Shown here: positions 26,475 to 35,831 of the stretch, one piece after another
Position numbering within the stretch: position 1 is the stretch's first letter
Layout of the letters: each line of letters starts with the position of its first letter
Source of the DNA: an uncultured Lactobacillus sp.
GTDB lineage: Bacteria; Bacillota; Bacilli; Lactobacillales; Lactobacillaceae
Reading direction: 5' to 3'
Assembly (NCBI GenBank): GCA_905204935.1
Contig: CAJLBJ010000008.1
Span: forward strand, 1 to 63,186
Length of the DNA stretch: 63,186 nt
Notes under the pieces: generated by a model
Seen by the model: the letters and a program-made list of their open reading frames with translations, nothing else
Database searches by the model: none
What the model was told of the DNA's origin: nothing
Program-made: the position numbers and the translations under genes

Positions 26475-27512
26475 TTAATGTATTGTCTGGCGCCATTTGA
26501 GTGGAGTGCTATGAGTATATTTTTTAAAGACCCTACCAAAATAACTGACATCTTCAAAGCCACACTGGTTGGCGATTTGGGTGAGTGAAAGTGAAGTGTA
26601 AGTTAACAGTTCTTTAGCTTTGTTAATACGTTGCAAACACAAGTAAGTTGTGATGCTTTGCTTGGTTTGTGCTTTGAATTTATGCTGAAGATAGCCGACA
26701 CTTAAGTCCAACTTTTGAGCCAAACTAGGCAAATTTAGTGGTTTAGCATAGTTTTCTTGCAAATAGACACAGACTTCTAAAATATCGGCACTAACAGCTT
26801 GTAGCTTACTGTCATTAACGGCTTGAGCAAAGAGTTCACCCGCATTTTGATTAAAGGTTTCTAAGACTAAACATCTTTGTTTTTCTAACTGTTGAATGAG
26901 TTGATCGCTTAAATGATAGGCTTGTTCACCAGGCATACCACCTTTAATAGCTGCACGTGTCGCCAAAGTAATCCAAGCAATGGCTAAATTTTTTTGACTT
27001 CGAAGATTACTTTGCGTATCTAAGACACCTAGATGCCCATAACTATACCAAAATTGCTGATGCCGGCGCTTGAATTCTAGGGGCAGTCCTAAGGTAATCG
27101 AATTTAAAAGCCACTGTTCAGCTTGATTAGTTTTATGAGGCTGGGAAGGTGAGGTAGTGTCTTTTAGTGGTTTAGCATCTAAACAGTGTGGGAAAGGCTC
27201 TAAGAATTCATTAAATATTAGGTAATATAACATTTTAAACTGTGTATTTAAGGTGTTGTTGACTAATTCAAATGGCTTTTTAAAAATAAAGTAACCTTTA
27301 GTAGGCGAAAAGATGATGCCATAATAGGTTTGCTTTAGGATCATTAAGGCACAATGTTGATGGTAATCAAGTGTCAAAAGTTGCTCTAAAAGGGGCTTAG
27401 GCAAGGTGTTTAATGGATTTTTAGGTAAATAACAAAGTAAGTTTTTCTTAGTGTCCACCCAATAAACTGGTGTGGCGGTCGTTTCATAGAAAAGATTAAG
27501 AAGAGCTTGCAT
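26475..27512 (-). CDS. AraC-family transcriptional regulator
   Basis: 345 residues. The C-terminal 100 residues hold two HTH motifs: LNLPSLAQKLDLSVGYLQHKFK and SLTQIANQCGFEDVSYFGRVFKK, a classic AraC signature ending HSTPLKWRQ. The N-terminal 230 residues form a sensor of a type common in lactobacilli, with RAAIKGGMPGEQAYHLSDQLIQQLE at about 195-220. It is divergent from the ROK kinase gene, 123 bp away, and may control it. The effector is unknown. Confidence 0.88.
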   Translation of the reverse strand: MQALLNLFYETTATPVYWVDTKKNLLCYLPKNPLNTLPKPLLEQLLTLDYHQHCALMILKQTYYGIIFSPTKGYFIFKKPFELVNNTLNTQFKMLYYLIFNEFLEPFPHCLDAKPLKDTTSPSQPHKTNQAEQWLLNSITLGLPLEFKRRHQQFWYSYGHLGVLDTQSNLRSQKNLAIAWITLATRAAIKGGMPGEQAYHLSDQLIQQLEKQRCLVLETFNQNAGELFAQAVNDSKLQAVSADILEVCVYLQENYAKPLNLPSLAQKLDLSVGYLQHKFKAQTKQSITTYLCLQRINKAKELLTYTSLSLTQIANQCGFEDVSYFGRVFKKYTHSTPLKWRQTIH

Positions 27513-27635
27513 AAAAATAATTCCTTTCTAGCATAATTGTCCTATAAATATCAGTATAGCACATTTTATGCGCGGTTAGAAAACGTATACTAAAAGACAA
27601 GAAAGCGGTTAATTTTAAAGTGAGGTAAGTTAATT

Positions 27636-28544
27636 ATGAAACAGTATTTGAGTATTGATATTGGCGGGACTAATATTAAATATGCATTGTTAGATACAGC
27701 AGGTAATATTGTTGAAAAAGATAAAGTTAGCACCCCAACAGCGGATTTACAGACATTTATGAAAGCCATCTATCAAATCGTTGAACAATATAAAGATAGG
27801 GTCAAAGGAATCGCATTTAGTGCACCTGGTAAGATTGATGTACATACAAAGACGATTTATTATGGTGGGGCATTGCAATTCTTGCATAAAGCATGTATGA
27901 AAGAATTGATTGAGGATAGATATAATATTCCTGTAGGCATCGAAAATGATGGTAAAGCGGCTGCCTTGGCAGAGATGTGGTTAGGCAATCTTAAAGATGT
28001 TGACAATTGTGCGGCAGTTGTTTTAGGAACTGGTGTTGGCGGTGGAATCATCGTCAGTGGGCACCTTGTACGTGGAACACATTTTCAAGCAGGTGAATTG
28101 AGTTTCTTGTTAAACAGGACCGATCAAGATGGCAAAATTGCCATGGAAGGCTCCTTAGGTTCAGCCGTACAAATGATTACAAGAGTCAATAAAGCTCTTG
28201 GAAATAGTAATCTTAAAGATGGTTTGGCAGCCTTTGAAGCGATTAATGCTAAACAAGGACAAGCATGGGAAATTTTTGAAAGTTACTGCCGTGAAATAGC
28301 GATGATTATCTTTAATATTCAAGCAGTTATTGATTTACAAAAATTTGCGATTGGTGGTGGTATCAGTGCACAACCAATCGTGGTTAAAAACATTAATGAA
28401 CAATATCTTAAGTTAAAATCTGAATTAGGAATGTTTACTGAAGTGTTGACTTCTCCACAAATCGTGCAAGCTCATTTCCAAAATGATGCCAACTTATACG
28501 GCGCACTTTATGGTTTGTTGTTACAACTAAACGGTGAACAATAA
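27636..28544 (+). CDS. ROK-family sugar kinase (beta-glucoside kinase-like)
   Basis: 302 residues. The ATP-binding DIGGTNIKYALL lies at residues 8-19, IENDGKAAALAE carries the catalytic Asp, and LGTGVGGGIIVSG follows. The Cys-rich zinc motif found in ROK repressors and many glucokinases is missing, as in BglK-type beta-glucoside kinases and some N-acetylmannosamine kinases. With the neighbouring 6-phospho-beta-glucosidases a role in phosphorylating beta-glucosides is plausible. Upstream, a TATACT at 27586-27591 and an overlapping cre-like word could be its promoter. Confidence 0.85.
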   Translation: MKQYLSIDIGGTNIKYALLDTAGNIVEKDKVSTPTADLQTFMKAIYQIVEQYKDRVKGIAFSAPGKIDVHTKTIYYGGALQFLHKACMKELIEDRYNIPVGIENDGKAAALAEMWLGNLKDVDNCAAVVLGTGVGGGIIVSGHLVRGTHFQAGELSFLLNRTDQDGKIAMEGSLGSAVQMITRVNKALGNSNLKDGLAAFEAINAKQGQAWEIFESYCREIAMIIFNIQAVIDLQKFAIGGGISAQPIVVKNINEQYLKLKSELGMFTEVLTSPQIVQAHFQNDANLYGALYGLLLQLNGEQ

Positions 28545-28583
28545 AAAAATGCATCGGCTAAAACTTAGTCGATGCATTTTTGA
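28544..28583. terminator. Bidirectional terminator
   Basis: AATGCATCGGCTAA pairs with TTAGTCGATGCATT (one G-U) with flanking A and T runs; between the ROK and aldo-keto genes. Confidence 0.9.
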
Positions 28584-28585
28584 TT

Positions 28586-29437
28586 TTAAAATTCGGCTGT
28601 ATCTGGATCGGTTGCGTAACCAACGACACCGTCTAAAGCATCGATACGCGCCATTTGTTCAGGGGTCAATTCAAAATCAAAGACACGGGTGTTTTCTTCA
28701 ATACGTTCTTCATGAACGGATTTTGGAAGAGGTAAAAAGCCATGTTGTAAAGACCAACGAATGCAGACTTGAGCAATCGAGCGCCCCGTTTCGTTAGCGA
28801 TAGCTTGCATGGTTTCATCGCTAAAGATTTTACCAGTGCCAAGAGGGCTGTAGGCTTCTAATAAGATGTTGTGTTGACGACAATAAGCAATCGTTTCTTC
28901 ATCATGATCTCCTGGGCAGAGACGAATTTGATTGACCATTGGCACGATACGTTGGGTTTGTTCTAAAACAGCAAAGTGTTTAGGTTTGAAGTTTGAAACA
29001 CCAATCGCTTTTAGTTTACCTGCTTGATAAGCATCTTCAAGTGCCTTCCAAGTTTCTTGTAGATGTTTTTCCCAGTTTTCATCACGGAAAGGCTTTGGAT
29101 TAGGCCAATGAATCAAAAATAAGTCAAGATAATCCGTCTTGAGGTCTTTTAAAGATTGTTCGATGGCAGTACTGGCAGCTTCATAGTTGTGTGCGTTGTT
29201 GTTTAATTTGCTAGTGATAAAGACGGAGTGGCGGGAAATACCACATTCTTTGAGGGCTTCACCAATGCTAGCTTCATTACCATACATTTCAGCGGTATCA
29301 ATATGACGATAGCCAGAAGCTAAAGCAGCCTTAGTAGCAAAATTAGCAACCGCTCCAGATGGTGTTTGCCAAGTTCCAAAACCAACGACAGGAATTTTGC
29401 TGCCGTTAGATAATTCATAAGTATCGATCAGACTCAT
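28586..29437 (-). CDS. Aldo/keto reductase
   Basis: 283 residues with the AKR tetrad: GYRHIDTAEMYGNE (Asp, Tyr), VFITSKLNN (Lys) and LFLIHWPNPKPF (His). NADPH-binding residues appear in LPKSVHEERIEEN. It resembles Gram-positive 2,5-diketogluconate-reductase-like AKR5 enzymes, which reduce aldehydes and ketones. ATG 29437 has GAGG upstream; the in-frame GTG 29452 does not. Monocistronic, convergent with the ROK kinase. Confidence 0.92.
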   Translation of the reverse strand: MSLIDTYELSNGSKIPVVGFGTWQTPSGAVANFATKAALASGYRHIDTAEMYGNEASIGEALKECGISRHSVFITSKLNNNAHNYEAASTAIEQSLKDLKTDYLDLFLIHWPNPKPFRDENWEKHLQETWKALEDAYQAGKLKAIGVSNFKPKHFAVLEQTQRIVPMVNQIRLCPGDHDEETIAYCRQHNILLEAYSPLGTGKIFSDETMQAIANETGRSIAQVCIRWSLQHGFLPLPKSVHEERIEENTRVFDFELTPEQMARIDALDGVVGYATDPDTAEF

Positions 29438-29659
29438 AATAAAAGACCTCACTTTAAATTAATTTGGGGTGTAAATTTTCCCTATCTTGACTAAATCATA
29501 GCAAAAAATAATTCTTAATACTACTAGAATAAAAATAATTTAAAACTTAAAACGCTCTCAAAAGATTGATTGTACGCTATTTTTTTAAAGAAGAAAGGCG
29601 ATAAAAAACGATTGGTGAAGGAAACGATTGAAATTTTTGAAAAATCAAGTTTCATATTG

Positions 29660-29668
29660 TGATATACT
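29660..29668 (+). promoter_or_regulatory. Extended -10 promoter for jag
   Basis: TGATATACT is an extended -10 (TGn plus TATACT at 29663-29668). No good -35 precedes it, as is usual for this class. Start near 29675, about 60 nt before the jag start. The rest of 29438-29659 shows no gene that I can support. Confidence 0.5.
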
Positions 29669-29735
29669 GATAGGTGAACTATTATATGTTTGAGGCAATA
29701 TTTTGCCTGTCTTGCATGGAAAGGAGTGTTATTAA

Positions 29736-30470
29736 ATGGAATATACTGCGCAAACGGTTGAAGAGGCAATCGAAGTAGGCTTAAAAGAATTAGGAGTTAC
29801 CAAAGATCAGGTTGAAATCAAAGTAATTCAAGATGCTAAGAAAGGTTTTTTAGGTATTGGTAAGCAAGATGCTATAGTTGAGTTACAAGTTATCAAGCAA
29901 GCTTCTGTGCAAGAAGAACCTGTAAAAACACCGAGTCAAGAAGCACCAAAGGAAGTAGTTGAAACACCGCAAGTCGAAGAAAAAAGATTTGAAAGCCAAG
30001 AAGAATTTGAACAAGCATTGATTGACTTAGGGCATTACTTAGCTGATATTACAGAAAAAATGGGAGTTGAAACATCGATTGATGTGACTCCAGAAAAACA
30101 TACAGTATACTATGATTTTGATACCAAGCAAGAAGGTTTATTGATTGGTAAACATGGCAAGACGCTAAATGCATTGCAATTATTGGCACAAGATTATTTA
30201 GACAAGCGTGTTCGCAGACGTGTACGTGTTATCTTGGATGTAGCTAATTATCGTGAACGACGTGCAGAAACGTTGACACATCTAGCTCAAAAGGTTGGAC
30301 GAGATGCTATTGCCCAAGGTAAAGTACAACAACTCGATCCGATGCCTGCTTATGAACGTAAGATAATTCATTTTGCATTAGCCGACAATACACACGTTAA
30401 GACATATTCACGTGGAACAGAACCACATCGTTATGTGGTGATTGAACCGGTTAATGGACATTACGAGTAA
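29736..30470 (+). CDS. jag: RNA-binding protein Jag/KhpB (EloR)
   Basis: 244 residues. The Jag-N domain (about 1-50) ends in KKGFLGIGKQDAIVEL; an acidic linker rich in Glu, Pro and Gln covers about 55-95; the KH domain includes LIGKHGKTLNALQLLAQ (about 137-153); the R3H domain includes YERKIIHFALADN with R-x3-H. With KhpA it regulates cell elongation and division in streptococci and lactobacilli. AAAGGAG precedes the start. The usual upstream partners rnpA and yidC are not here, so the gene has its own promoter. Confidence 0.95.
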   Translation: MEYTAQTVEEAIEVGLKELGVTKDQVEIKVIQDAKKGFLGIGKQDAIVELQVIKQASVQEEPVKTPSQEAPKEVVETPQVEEKRFESQEEFEQALIDLGHYLADITEKMGVETSIDVTPEKHTVYYDFDTKQEGLLIGKHGKTLNALQLLAQDYLDKRVRRRVRVILDVANYRERRAETLTHLAQKVGRDAIAQGKVQQLDPMPAYERKIIHFALADNTHVKTYSRGTEPHRYVVIEPVNGHYE

Positions 30471-30484
30471 AGGATGTGTTAAAC

Positions 30485-30940
30485 ATGATGGAGCATTTTC
30501 CAAATCATTTAGAAGATGAATTGTGTTTTGCGATTTACTCTGCGCAAAAATACTACAACAAGTTTTATACTGAAAGTTTAAAAGAGTTTCGCTTGACTTA
30601 TCCGCAATATATTACCTTGTTGGTCTTGTGGGAAGAAAAGAAGCCTTTGATGATTAAAGAAATCGGAGCAAGAGTAGGCCTAGATACCGGAACTTTAACA
30701 CCGTTATTAAAACGGATGGAAAAAGACGAATGGGTGATGCGTAAGCATGATATTCATGATGGACGCAAGGTCTATGTGACATTAACGCAAAAGGCTAAAG
30801 ACCTTGAAATGCCGGTTAAAGAAAAAGTTCGCGGTTGTTTTTCTTTGATTGATATGGATCTTAAAGAATACAATAAACGAGTGGATTTGGTTAAAGAAAT
30901 CGGCGATAAGATCAAGGACTTAGATAAACAGTTTGATTAA
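30485..30940 (+). CDS. ohrR: OhrR-like MarR-family regulator
   Basis: 151 residues. The N-terminal LEDELCFAIYSAQKYY aligns with the peroxide-sensing Cys of OhrR (Cys14 here), and the LTYPQYITLLVLWEE and LDTGTLTPLLKRMEKDEWV helices match OhrR closely. One-Cys OhrR proteins repress an organic hydroperoxide reductase until the Cys is oxidised. No ohr gene is next to it. ATG 30485 is favoured (AAAGGA 10 nt upstream) over GTG 30476. It lies 14 nt after jag, so the two are probably cotranscribed. Confidence 0.82.
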   Translation: MMEHFPNHLEDELCFAIYSAQKYYNKFYTESLKEFRLTYPQYITLLVLWEEKKPLMIKEIGARVGLDTGTLTPLLKRMEKDEWVMRKHDIHDGRKVYVTLTQKAKDLEMPVKEKVRGCFSLIDMDLKEYNKRVDLVKEIGDKIKDLDKQFD

Positions 30941-30984
30941 AAAGCCATCTGTGTGCCGGGGTAAAGTGCACCATATCAATATGT

Positions 30985-31020
30985 AAAAAAACTAGTATCT
31001 ATTCAAGATACTAGTTTTTT
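30985..31020 (+). terminator. Terminator after jag-ohrR
   Basis: AAAAAACTAGTATCT pairs with AGATACTAGTTTTTT across a 5-nt loop. Confidence 0.9.
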
Positions 31021-31093
31021 TAGTAATCTTAATCCAAGATAGCAAATCTATGTTAAGATGATGGTGATTTAAAAGAAGAGATATCAAATACAA

Positions 31094-31696
31094 ATGCAAA
31101 TTAAAAAGCATCTCTTGGATATTTTTGTAATCATCTTAGGTAATATTGTGATGAGTTTTGGGTATGCGCAGTTTATGGTACCCCATAACATTATCAATGG
31201 TGGAGTTACGAGTCTTGCATTGATAACATCTAACTTTTTTAATGCATCTATTGATATCATGAATGTAGTAATAATGTTTTTATTGCTCGTGTTAGTGACA
31301 TTATTTTTAGGCAAAGAAATCTTGGTTAAATCAATAATGAGTAGCATAGTATACGCTGTATTTTTTAGTTATTTTGTTAATCATAATTTTAACCTTGATT
31401 GTGGGCCGATTGTGTCAATGTTGCTTGCTAGTATATTGGTTGCATTTGGTTATTTTTGTTGTTTAGTGGCTAATTCTTCGACTGTTGGAATGGATGTAAT
31501 AGCTCTTATATTAAACAAATATCGTGATTTACCGTTAGAAAAAACTATCAGGGTATTAAATATTCTCATTTTAGGTATAGGCTTTTTTGTGTATGGCTAT
31601 GAATCTGTGATTTTAGGGATTATATTCTCATACATTTATTCGTTTGAATTAGGGATGTTCTTAAAACATTTGAGTAATAGATATAAGATGATATAA
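31094..31696 (+). CDS. YitT-family membrane protein lacking DUF2179
   Basis: 200 residues with five or six membrane segments: FGYAQFMVPHNIINGGVTSLALI and later SSTVGMDVIALILNKYR fit the YitT/YczE transporter-like core. The soluble DUF2179 domain that follows in normal YitT proteins (about 80 residues) is missing; the protein ends just after the last membrane segment with KHLSNRYKMI. Compare the 288-residue copy at 57.5-58.4 kb. Codon use is AT-rich. It starts at ATG 31094 with a weak ribosome site (AGAAGAGATATCAA). It may be a natural short form. Confidence 0.8.
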   Translation: MQIKKHLLDIFVIILGNIVMSFGYAQFMVPHNIINGGVTSLALITSNFFNASIDIMNVVIMFLLLVLVTLFLGKEILVKSIMSSIVYAVFFSYFVNHNFNLDCGPIVSMLLASILVAFGYFCCLVANSSTVGMDVIALILNKYRDLPLEKTIRVLNILILGIGFFVYGYESVILGIIFSYIYSFELGMFLKHLSNRYKMI

Positions 31697-31716
31697 AACT
31701 AAAGCGCTAAAATTTT

Positions 31717-31755
31717 AAAGCTTGGGTAGCAAAGATTTGTTAGCTGAGCTTTTTT
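31717..31755 (+). terminator. Terminator before the wal operon
   Basis: AAAGCT / AGCTTT outer pairing with inner TAGCAAA / TTTGTTA (one G-U), followed by a T run. Confidence 0.8.
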
Positions 31756-31768
31756 GTTGCATTGTTTT

Positions 31769-31797
31769 TTGCTCCTTTGTTAAATATAGTTTATAAT
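31769..31797 (+). promoter_or_regulatory. Promoter of the wal operon
   Basis: TTGCTC (31769-31774), 17-nt spacer, perfect TATAAT (31792-31797). Start near 31804, about 40 nt before walR. Confidence 0.75.
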
Positions 31798-31844
31798 TAA
31801 AAGGAGTGTATTTGCGTTAAAGTGAAACAAAGGAGACTTTGGGT

Positions 31845-32555
31845 ATGAAAAAAATTCTAGTTGTCGATGATGAAAAACCAATCTCAGATATTATTAAATT
31901 TAATTTGGATAAAGAAGGATATGAAGTTTATACAGCTTATGATGGTAAGGAAGCACTTGAACAAGTAGCAGCCGTTGAACCAGATTTAATTTTGTTAGAC
32001 GTGATGTTGCCAAAGGTTGCTGGATTAGATGTAGTACGTGAAGTACGTAAGACACGGGATACACCAATTATTATGGTGACAGCTAAGGACACTGAAATCG
32101 ATAAGGTTTTAGGGCTTGAAATGGGCGCAGATGATTACGTGACTAAGCCATTTTCAAATCGTGAGTTAGTTGCACGTGTCAAAGCCAATTTACGGCGTCA
32201 ATCAACGCTTGTAGCGGCTTCATCTGCTGAAAAAGAAAAGAGTAACGATATTATTATCGGTGATTTAACGATTCATCCAGAATCTTATACCATTTCTAGA
32301 AACGATGAAAAAATTGAATTGACGCATCGTGAATTTGAATTATTGCATTATTTGGCTAAACATATCGGTCAGGTGATGACACGTGAACATTTGTTACAAA
32401 CTGTGTGGGGTTATGATTATTTTGGAGATGTACGAACAGTCGATGTGACTGTCCGGCGGTTGCGTGAAAAAATCGAAGACAACCCAAGCCGTCCAGTATG
32501 GCTAGTAACGCGCCGTGGTGTGGGGTATTATTTACGCAACCCTGAAGCTGAATAA
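31845..32555 (+). CDS. walR: Response regulator WalR
   Basis: 236 residues of the OmpR/PhoB type. Receiver domain: [12 protein letters not shown] with acidic pocket, phosphoacceptor Asp about 52 in LLDVMLPK, Thr in VTAKD, Lys in DYVTKPF. C-terminal winged helix: [15 protein letters not shown] and [17 protein letters not shown]. WalR controls autolysins and other cell-wall genes and is essential in most Firmicutes. ATG 31845 has AAAGGAG 9 nt upstream; an upstream in-frame TTG is not needed. Confidence 0.98.
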   Translation: MKKILVVDDEKPISDIIKFNLDKEGYEVYTAYDGKEALEQVAAVEPDLILLDVMLPKVAGLDVVREVRKTRDTPIIMVTAKDTEIDKVLGLEMGADDYVTKPFSNRELVARVKANLRRQSTLVAASSAEKEKSNDIIIGDLTIHPESYTISRNDEKIELTHREFELLHYLAKHIGQVMTREHLLQTVWGYDYFGDVRTVDVTVRRLREKIEDNPSRPVWLVTRRGVGYYLRNPEAE

Positions 32556-32562
32556 GATGTTG

Positions 32563-32594
32563 CTGCCGCTTCGTTTGAGATGCGGCAGTCTTTC
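32563..32594 (+). terminator. Weak hairpin between walR and walK
   Basis: CTGCCGC (32563-32569) pairs with GCGGCAG (32582-32588), followed by TCTTTCT. The stem is GC-rich but the T tract is imperfect; it may partly terminate and lower walK relative to walR, or stabilise the walR message. Confidence 0.55.
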
Positions 32595-32624
32595 TAATTA
32601 GACATTTGATAAAGGAATAAAGCG

Positions 32625-34496
32625 ATGGAAAACAAAAAACTCAATTTCTTTCAATCGATTCATTTTAAAATCGCCTTAGTGTTTGCTTTACTGTTATTGA
32701 TTACTTTTCAAATCGTTGGAGCAGTATTTGTACAACGAGTAAAAAGTGATAATCTTAAGAGTTTCAAACAAAGAGTAGAGCTTTCTTCTTATGTTGATAA
32801 CTTGTTAACGACTAGCTTGAGCAGTTCAGACACAAACCGTGCTGATGCCAAGATTAAAGAAATTTTGGAAGACGTTAATAATGAAAATATCTCGCAAGTT
32901 CAAGTTGTCGATGCCAAGGGAAATATTCGAGGCGACAGCGATGTTAGCAATCGGATGTTAATCGGCCAAAAAACGGCTAACACAGATATTAAACAAGCCT
33001 TATATACAGGGCAAGCGTATGCTAAAACGACATATAGTCGAGAAGATAACAAGCGTTATTATATTTCTATTACGCCTTTGTATGGAACAGGGGGTAATGT
33101 CAATACGATTATCGGTGTTGTTTATCTGAAAGCAAATCTTGATAGCGTGTATAGTTCGGTTAATTCGGTGACAGTAATTTTTGCGACGGCTGCGTTATTT
33201 GCGACCGCTATTGGGATGATTTTGGCTATTATGATTTCACGGACAATTACGCGGCCAATTGATGAGATGAAAAAGCAAACCGAACGTATCGCTCGTGGAG
33301 ATTATAGTGGTCATGTGCGCATCTATGGCAACGATGAATTAGGTCAATTGGCTTTGGCCGTGAATAATTTGTCTATTCGAGTCAAAGACGCCCAGGAATC
33401 TTCAGAATCGGAAAGACGGCGCTTAGATTCGGTGTTAGCGCATATGTCTGATGGGGTGATTGCAACCGATCGTGCCGGCCGAATCACGATTATTAATGAA
33501 ATGGCTTGTGAAGCATTGGAAATCGATGATGCTGAACAAGTTGTAGGTCAGTCAATCTTAGATGTTTTAAATTTGCGTGATCAATATACAATCCGTGATT
33601 TGTTAAAAAATCAAGATGAAATTACTTTAGATTTATCCGATGTTGAACATAATCAGATTTTAAATGCTTATTTTTCATTGATTCAACGTGGTGAAGATGG
33701 ATATTTATCAGGGCTAGTCTGTGTTTTGCATGATATTACGGAGCAAGAAAAGATTGATCGTGAAAGACGCCAATTCGTGTCTAATGTTTCTCATGAGTTA
33801 CGCACGCCTTTGACAAGTATGCGCAGTTATATTGAAGCGTTAAATGATGGAGCATGGAAAGATCCTGAAGTTGCGCCAAGCTTTTTGAAAGTTACTCAAG
33901 ATGAAACCGACCGTATGATTCGAATGATCAATGATTTATTGAGCTTATCGCGTATGGATTCAGGTCGAGTGAAACTTGATTTAGAGTTAGTGAATTTAAA
34001 CGAGTTGTTTAATTATATCTTGGATCGTTTTGAAATGATGCTTAATCAAGAAAATGAACAACAACATGAACAAAAAAACTATACGATTAAGCGCGACTTT
34101 ACTAAGCGTGATTTATGGGTTGAAATTGACACTGACAAATTCATTCAGGTGGTCGATAATATCATGAATAATGCGATCAAATACTCTCCAGATGGTGGAA
34201 TAATTACATGTCGCTTACTTGAAACACATAACCATGTGATTTTAAGTATTACCGATCAAGGCTTGGGTATTCCTAAAAAAGACGTAAATCGAATTTTTGA
34301 TCGTTTCTTTAGAGTAGATAAGGCCCGTTCACGTGCCCAAGGTGGTACTGGGTTAGGATTGGCCATTTCTAAAGAAGTTATTGAGCTTCATCATGGACGT
34401 ATCTGGGTTGATAGTGTTGAAGGCAAAGGGTCGACTTTTTATATTTCATTGCCGTATGAAGAATATGAGGAGGATTTGTGGAATGAAGAAGATTAG
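32625..34496 (+). CDS. walK: Sensor histidine kinase WalK
   Basis: 623 residues. Two membrane segments (about 13-33 and 182-203) enclose an extracellular sensor domain; HAMP follows (RTITRPIDEMKKQTERIARGDY), then PAS (about 255-365), the HisKA box FVSNVSHELRTPLT with phospho-accepting His about 390, and an ATPase domain with NIMNNAIKYSP (N box), DQGLGIPKKD (G1) and GGTGLGLAIS (G2). It phosphorylates WalR in response to cell-wall state. It overlaps walH by 14 nt. Confidence 0.98.
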   Translation: MENKKLNFFQSIHFKIALVFALLLLITFQIVGAVFVQRVKSDNLKSFKQRVELSSYVDNLLTTSLSSSDTNRADAKIKEILEDVNNENISQVQVVDAKGNIRGDSDVSNRMLIGQKTANTDIKQALYTGQAYAKTTYSREDNKRYYISITPLYGTGGNVNTIIGVVYLKANLDSVYSSVNSVTVIFATAALFATAIGMILAIMISRTITRPIDEMKKQTERIARGDYSGHVRIYGNDELGQLALAVNNLSIRVKDAQESSESERRRLDSVLAHMSDGVIATDRAGRITIINEMACEALEIDDAEQVVGQSILDVLNLRDQYTIRDLLKNQDEITLDLSDVEHNQILNAYFSLIQRGEDGYLSGLVCVLHDITEQEKIDRERRQFVSNVSHELRTPLTSMRSYIEALNDGAWKDPEVAPSFLKVTQDETDRMIRMINDLLSLSRMDSGRVKLDLELVNLNELFNYILDRFEMMLNQENEQQHEQKNYTIKRDFTKRDLWVEIDTDKFIQVVDNIMNNAIKYSPDGGIITCRLLETHNHVILSITDQGLGIPKKDVNRIFDRFFRVDKARSRAQGGTGLGLAISKEVIELHHGRIWVDSVEGKGSTFYISLPYEEYEEDLWNEED

Positions 34497-35817
34497 ACAA
34501 AATTTATTGCATATCTGCTTGACGATAACAATCCTAATCAGTATTTTATTTTCGGCTTTAATCTGGATTAATCCAGCCACGTTTCAAAGACCGGTGACTA
34601 ATGAACAAAAGGATTCAACAACGGTTCGACAGGATAATGGCTATGATATAACCGATATTTATTTTCCAACGAGCATTTTATATAATGTAACCAATGAGCA
34701 ACATTATTTGATTTCGAGCAAGAAAATCGACTTAATTCGTAACATCAAGGACTTAGGTAAAAATTGGAATGCACAAAAGCTCAAGCAAATGAAAGTTACT
34801 AGTGATAAGGATTATTTACACTATCTAACGCTTAAAAATGCAGTGGTATTACGTTATCCTGATCGGGTTTCGACGCTACTTTTTGCACGTAAAAAAGCAC
34901 AAAAAAAGACGCCAAAATACGACTTTAATTGGATTGTTTTATCCTTAAAAGCACCGTATCATGCTTATTTGTTAAATGATAGTAAAAGGCAAGTTTACCA
35001 GATGGTTTCTAAAGAAAAAACTAGTACCAAAGCTGCGCAATTGTTACAGGATAATCGTGTAAAGAAAACAGAGATTGATTATCGTAAAATAGGTTCAAAC
35101 TATGTTATCACTTATCCTCAACGGGTCAGTGTGCCTAAATATAGTTATTTAGTCAATAAAGAAAATGCAGGTGTTTATATTGGAAGGCTATTAGGAACAA
35201 GTAACAGTAGTTCGATTACGACTAGAGAGCAAAAAGAAGCGACAGTTTATTCTGATGATAATGGTAAAAAATTGACTGTTAATAATCAAAGCGGAGAAGT
35301 AACGTTTGATAATTATAATGAATCACGCCTAGATCTTGACGGCAAACGTTCGCTTTATTATAACTTAAAGGCTAATTTTGATTTGTTGAGTTCTTTAGGC
35401 TTGGCTTTAGACGATATTCGCTATGATAATTATAATGCAAAGACAGCAACAGTAACTTATCGTAGCTATATTAATAGCTATCCTATTATTGCTAAAAATT
35501 GTTATGGAACTTTTAAGGCTCAAACAAAGTCTAATGGGGCTAGACGGCTTGACTTTTCTTTAGATACTTTGCAAATTCCAGTACCAGCCAATGGGCAAGC
35601 GTCACAATTGCCAACGACAGATAGCATGTTAGAACAGTTGCAACAGTCAGGTGTGAAGCTTGATGAGTTAAGTGATTTAACAATTGGGTATCGATGGTCT
35701 GATAATGCTAGTGCTGATATGGTGGTTGATTTGACGCCCACATATTTCGTGAAGTATCAAGGTTCTTGGTGTGATTATCAAGATTTGTTGTTAGGGAACT
35801 TTTTACCAATAGAGTAA
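34483..35817 (+). CDS. walH: WalK regulator WalH (YycH)
   Basis: 444 residues: one N-terminal membrane anchor (about 10-30, LHICLTITILISILFSALIW) and a large extracytoplasmic part. In Bacillus WalH restrains WalK through membrane contacts; in Staphylococcus it activates. The sequence is weakly conserved, so identity rests on size, topology and strict position between walK and walI. ATG 34483 is chosen because GAGGAGG lies 9 nt upstream; it overlaps the walK end, as in other species. Confidence 0.93.
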   Translation: MKKIRQNLLHICLTITILISILFSALIWINPATFQRPVTNEQKDSTTVRQDNGYDITDIYFPTSILYNVTNEQHYLISSKKIDLIRNIKDLGKNWNAQKLKQMKVTSDKDYLHYLTLKNAVVLRYPDRVSTLLFARKKAQKKTPKYDFNWIVLSLKAPYHAYLLNDSKRQVYQMVSKEKTSTKAAQLLQDNRVKKTEIDYRKIGSNYVITYPQRVSVPKYSYLVNKENAGVYIGRLLGTSNSSSITTREQKEATVYSDDNGKKLTVNNQSGEVTFDNYNESRLDLDGKRSLYYNLKANFDLLSSLGLALDDIRYDNYNAKTATVTYRSYINSYPIIAKNCYGTFKAQTKSNGARRLDFSLDTLQIPVPANGQASQLPTTDSMLEQLQQSGVKLDELSDLTIGYRWSDNASADMVVDLTPTYFVKYQGSWCDYQDLLLGNFLPIE

Positions 35818-35831
35818 GGGGAGGAGAAAAG

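Noticed and set aside
29584..29660. Short open frame (about 30 codons) before jag as a remnant of yidC or rnpA
   Set aside because: No start codon or ribosome site and no convincing similarity to the end of either protein.
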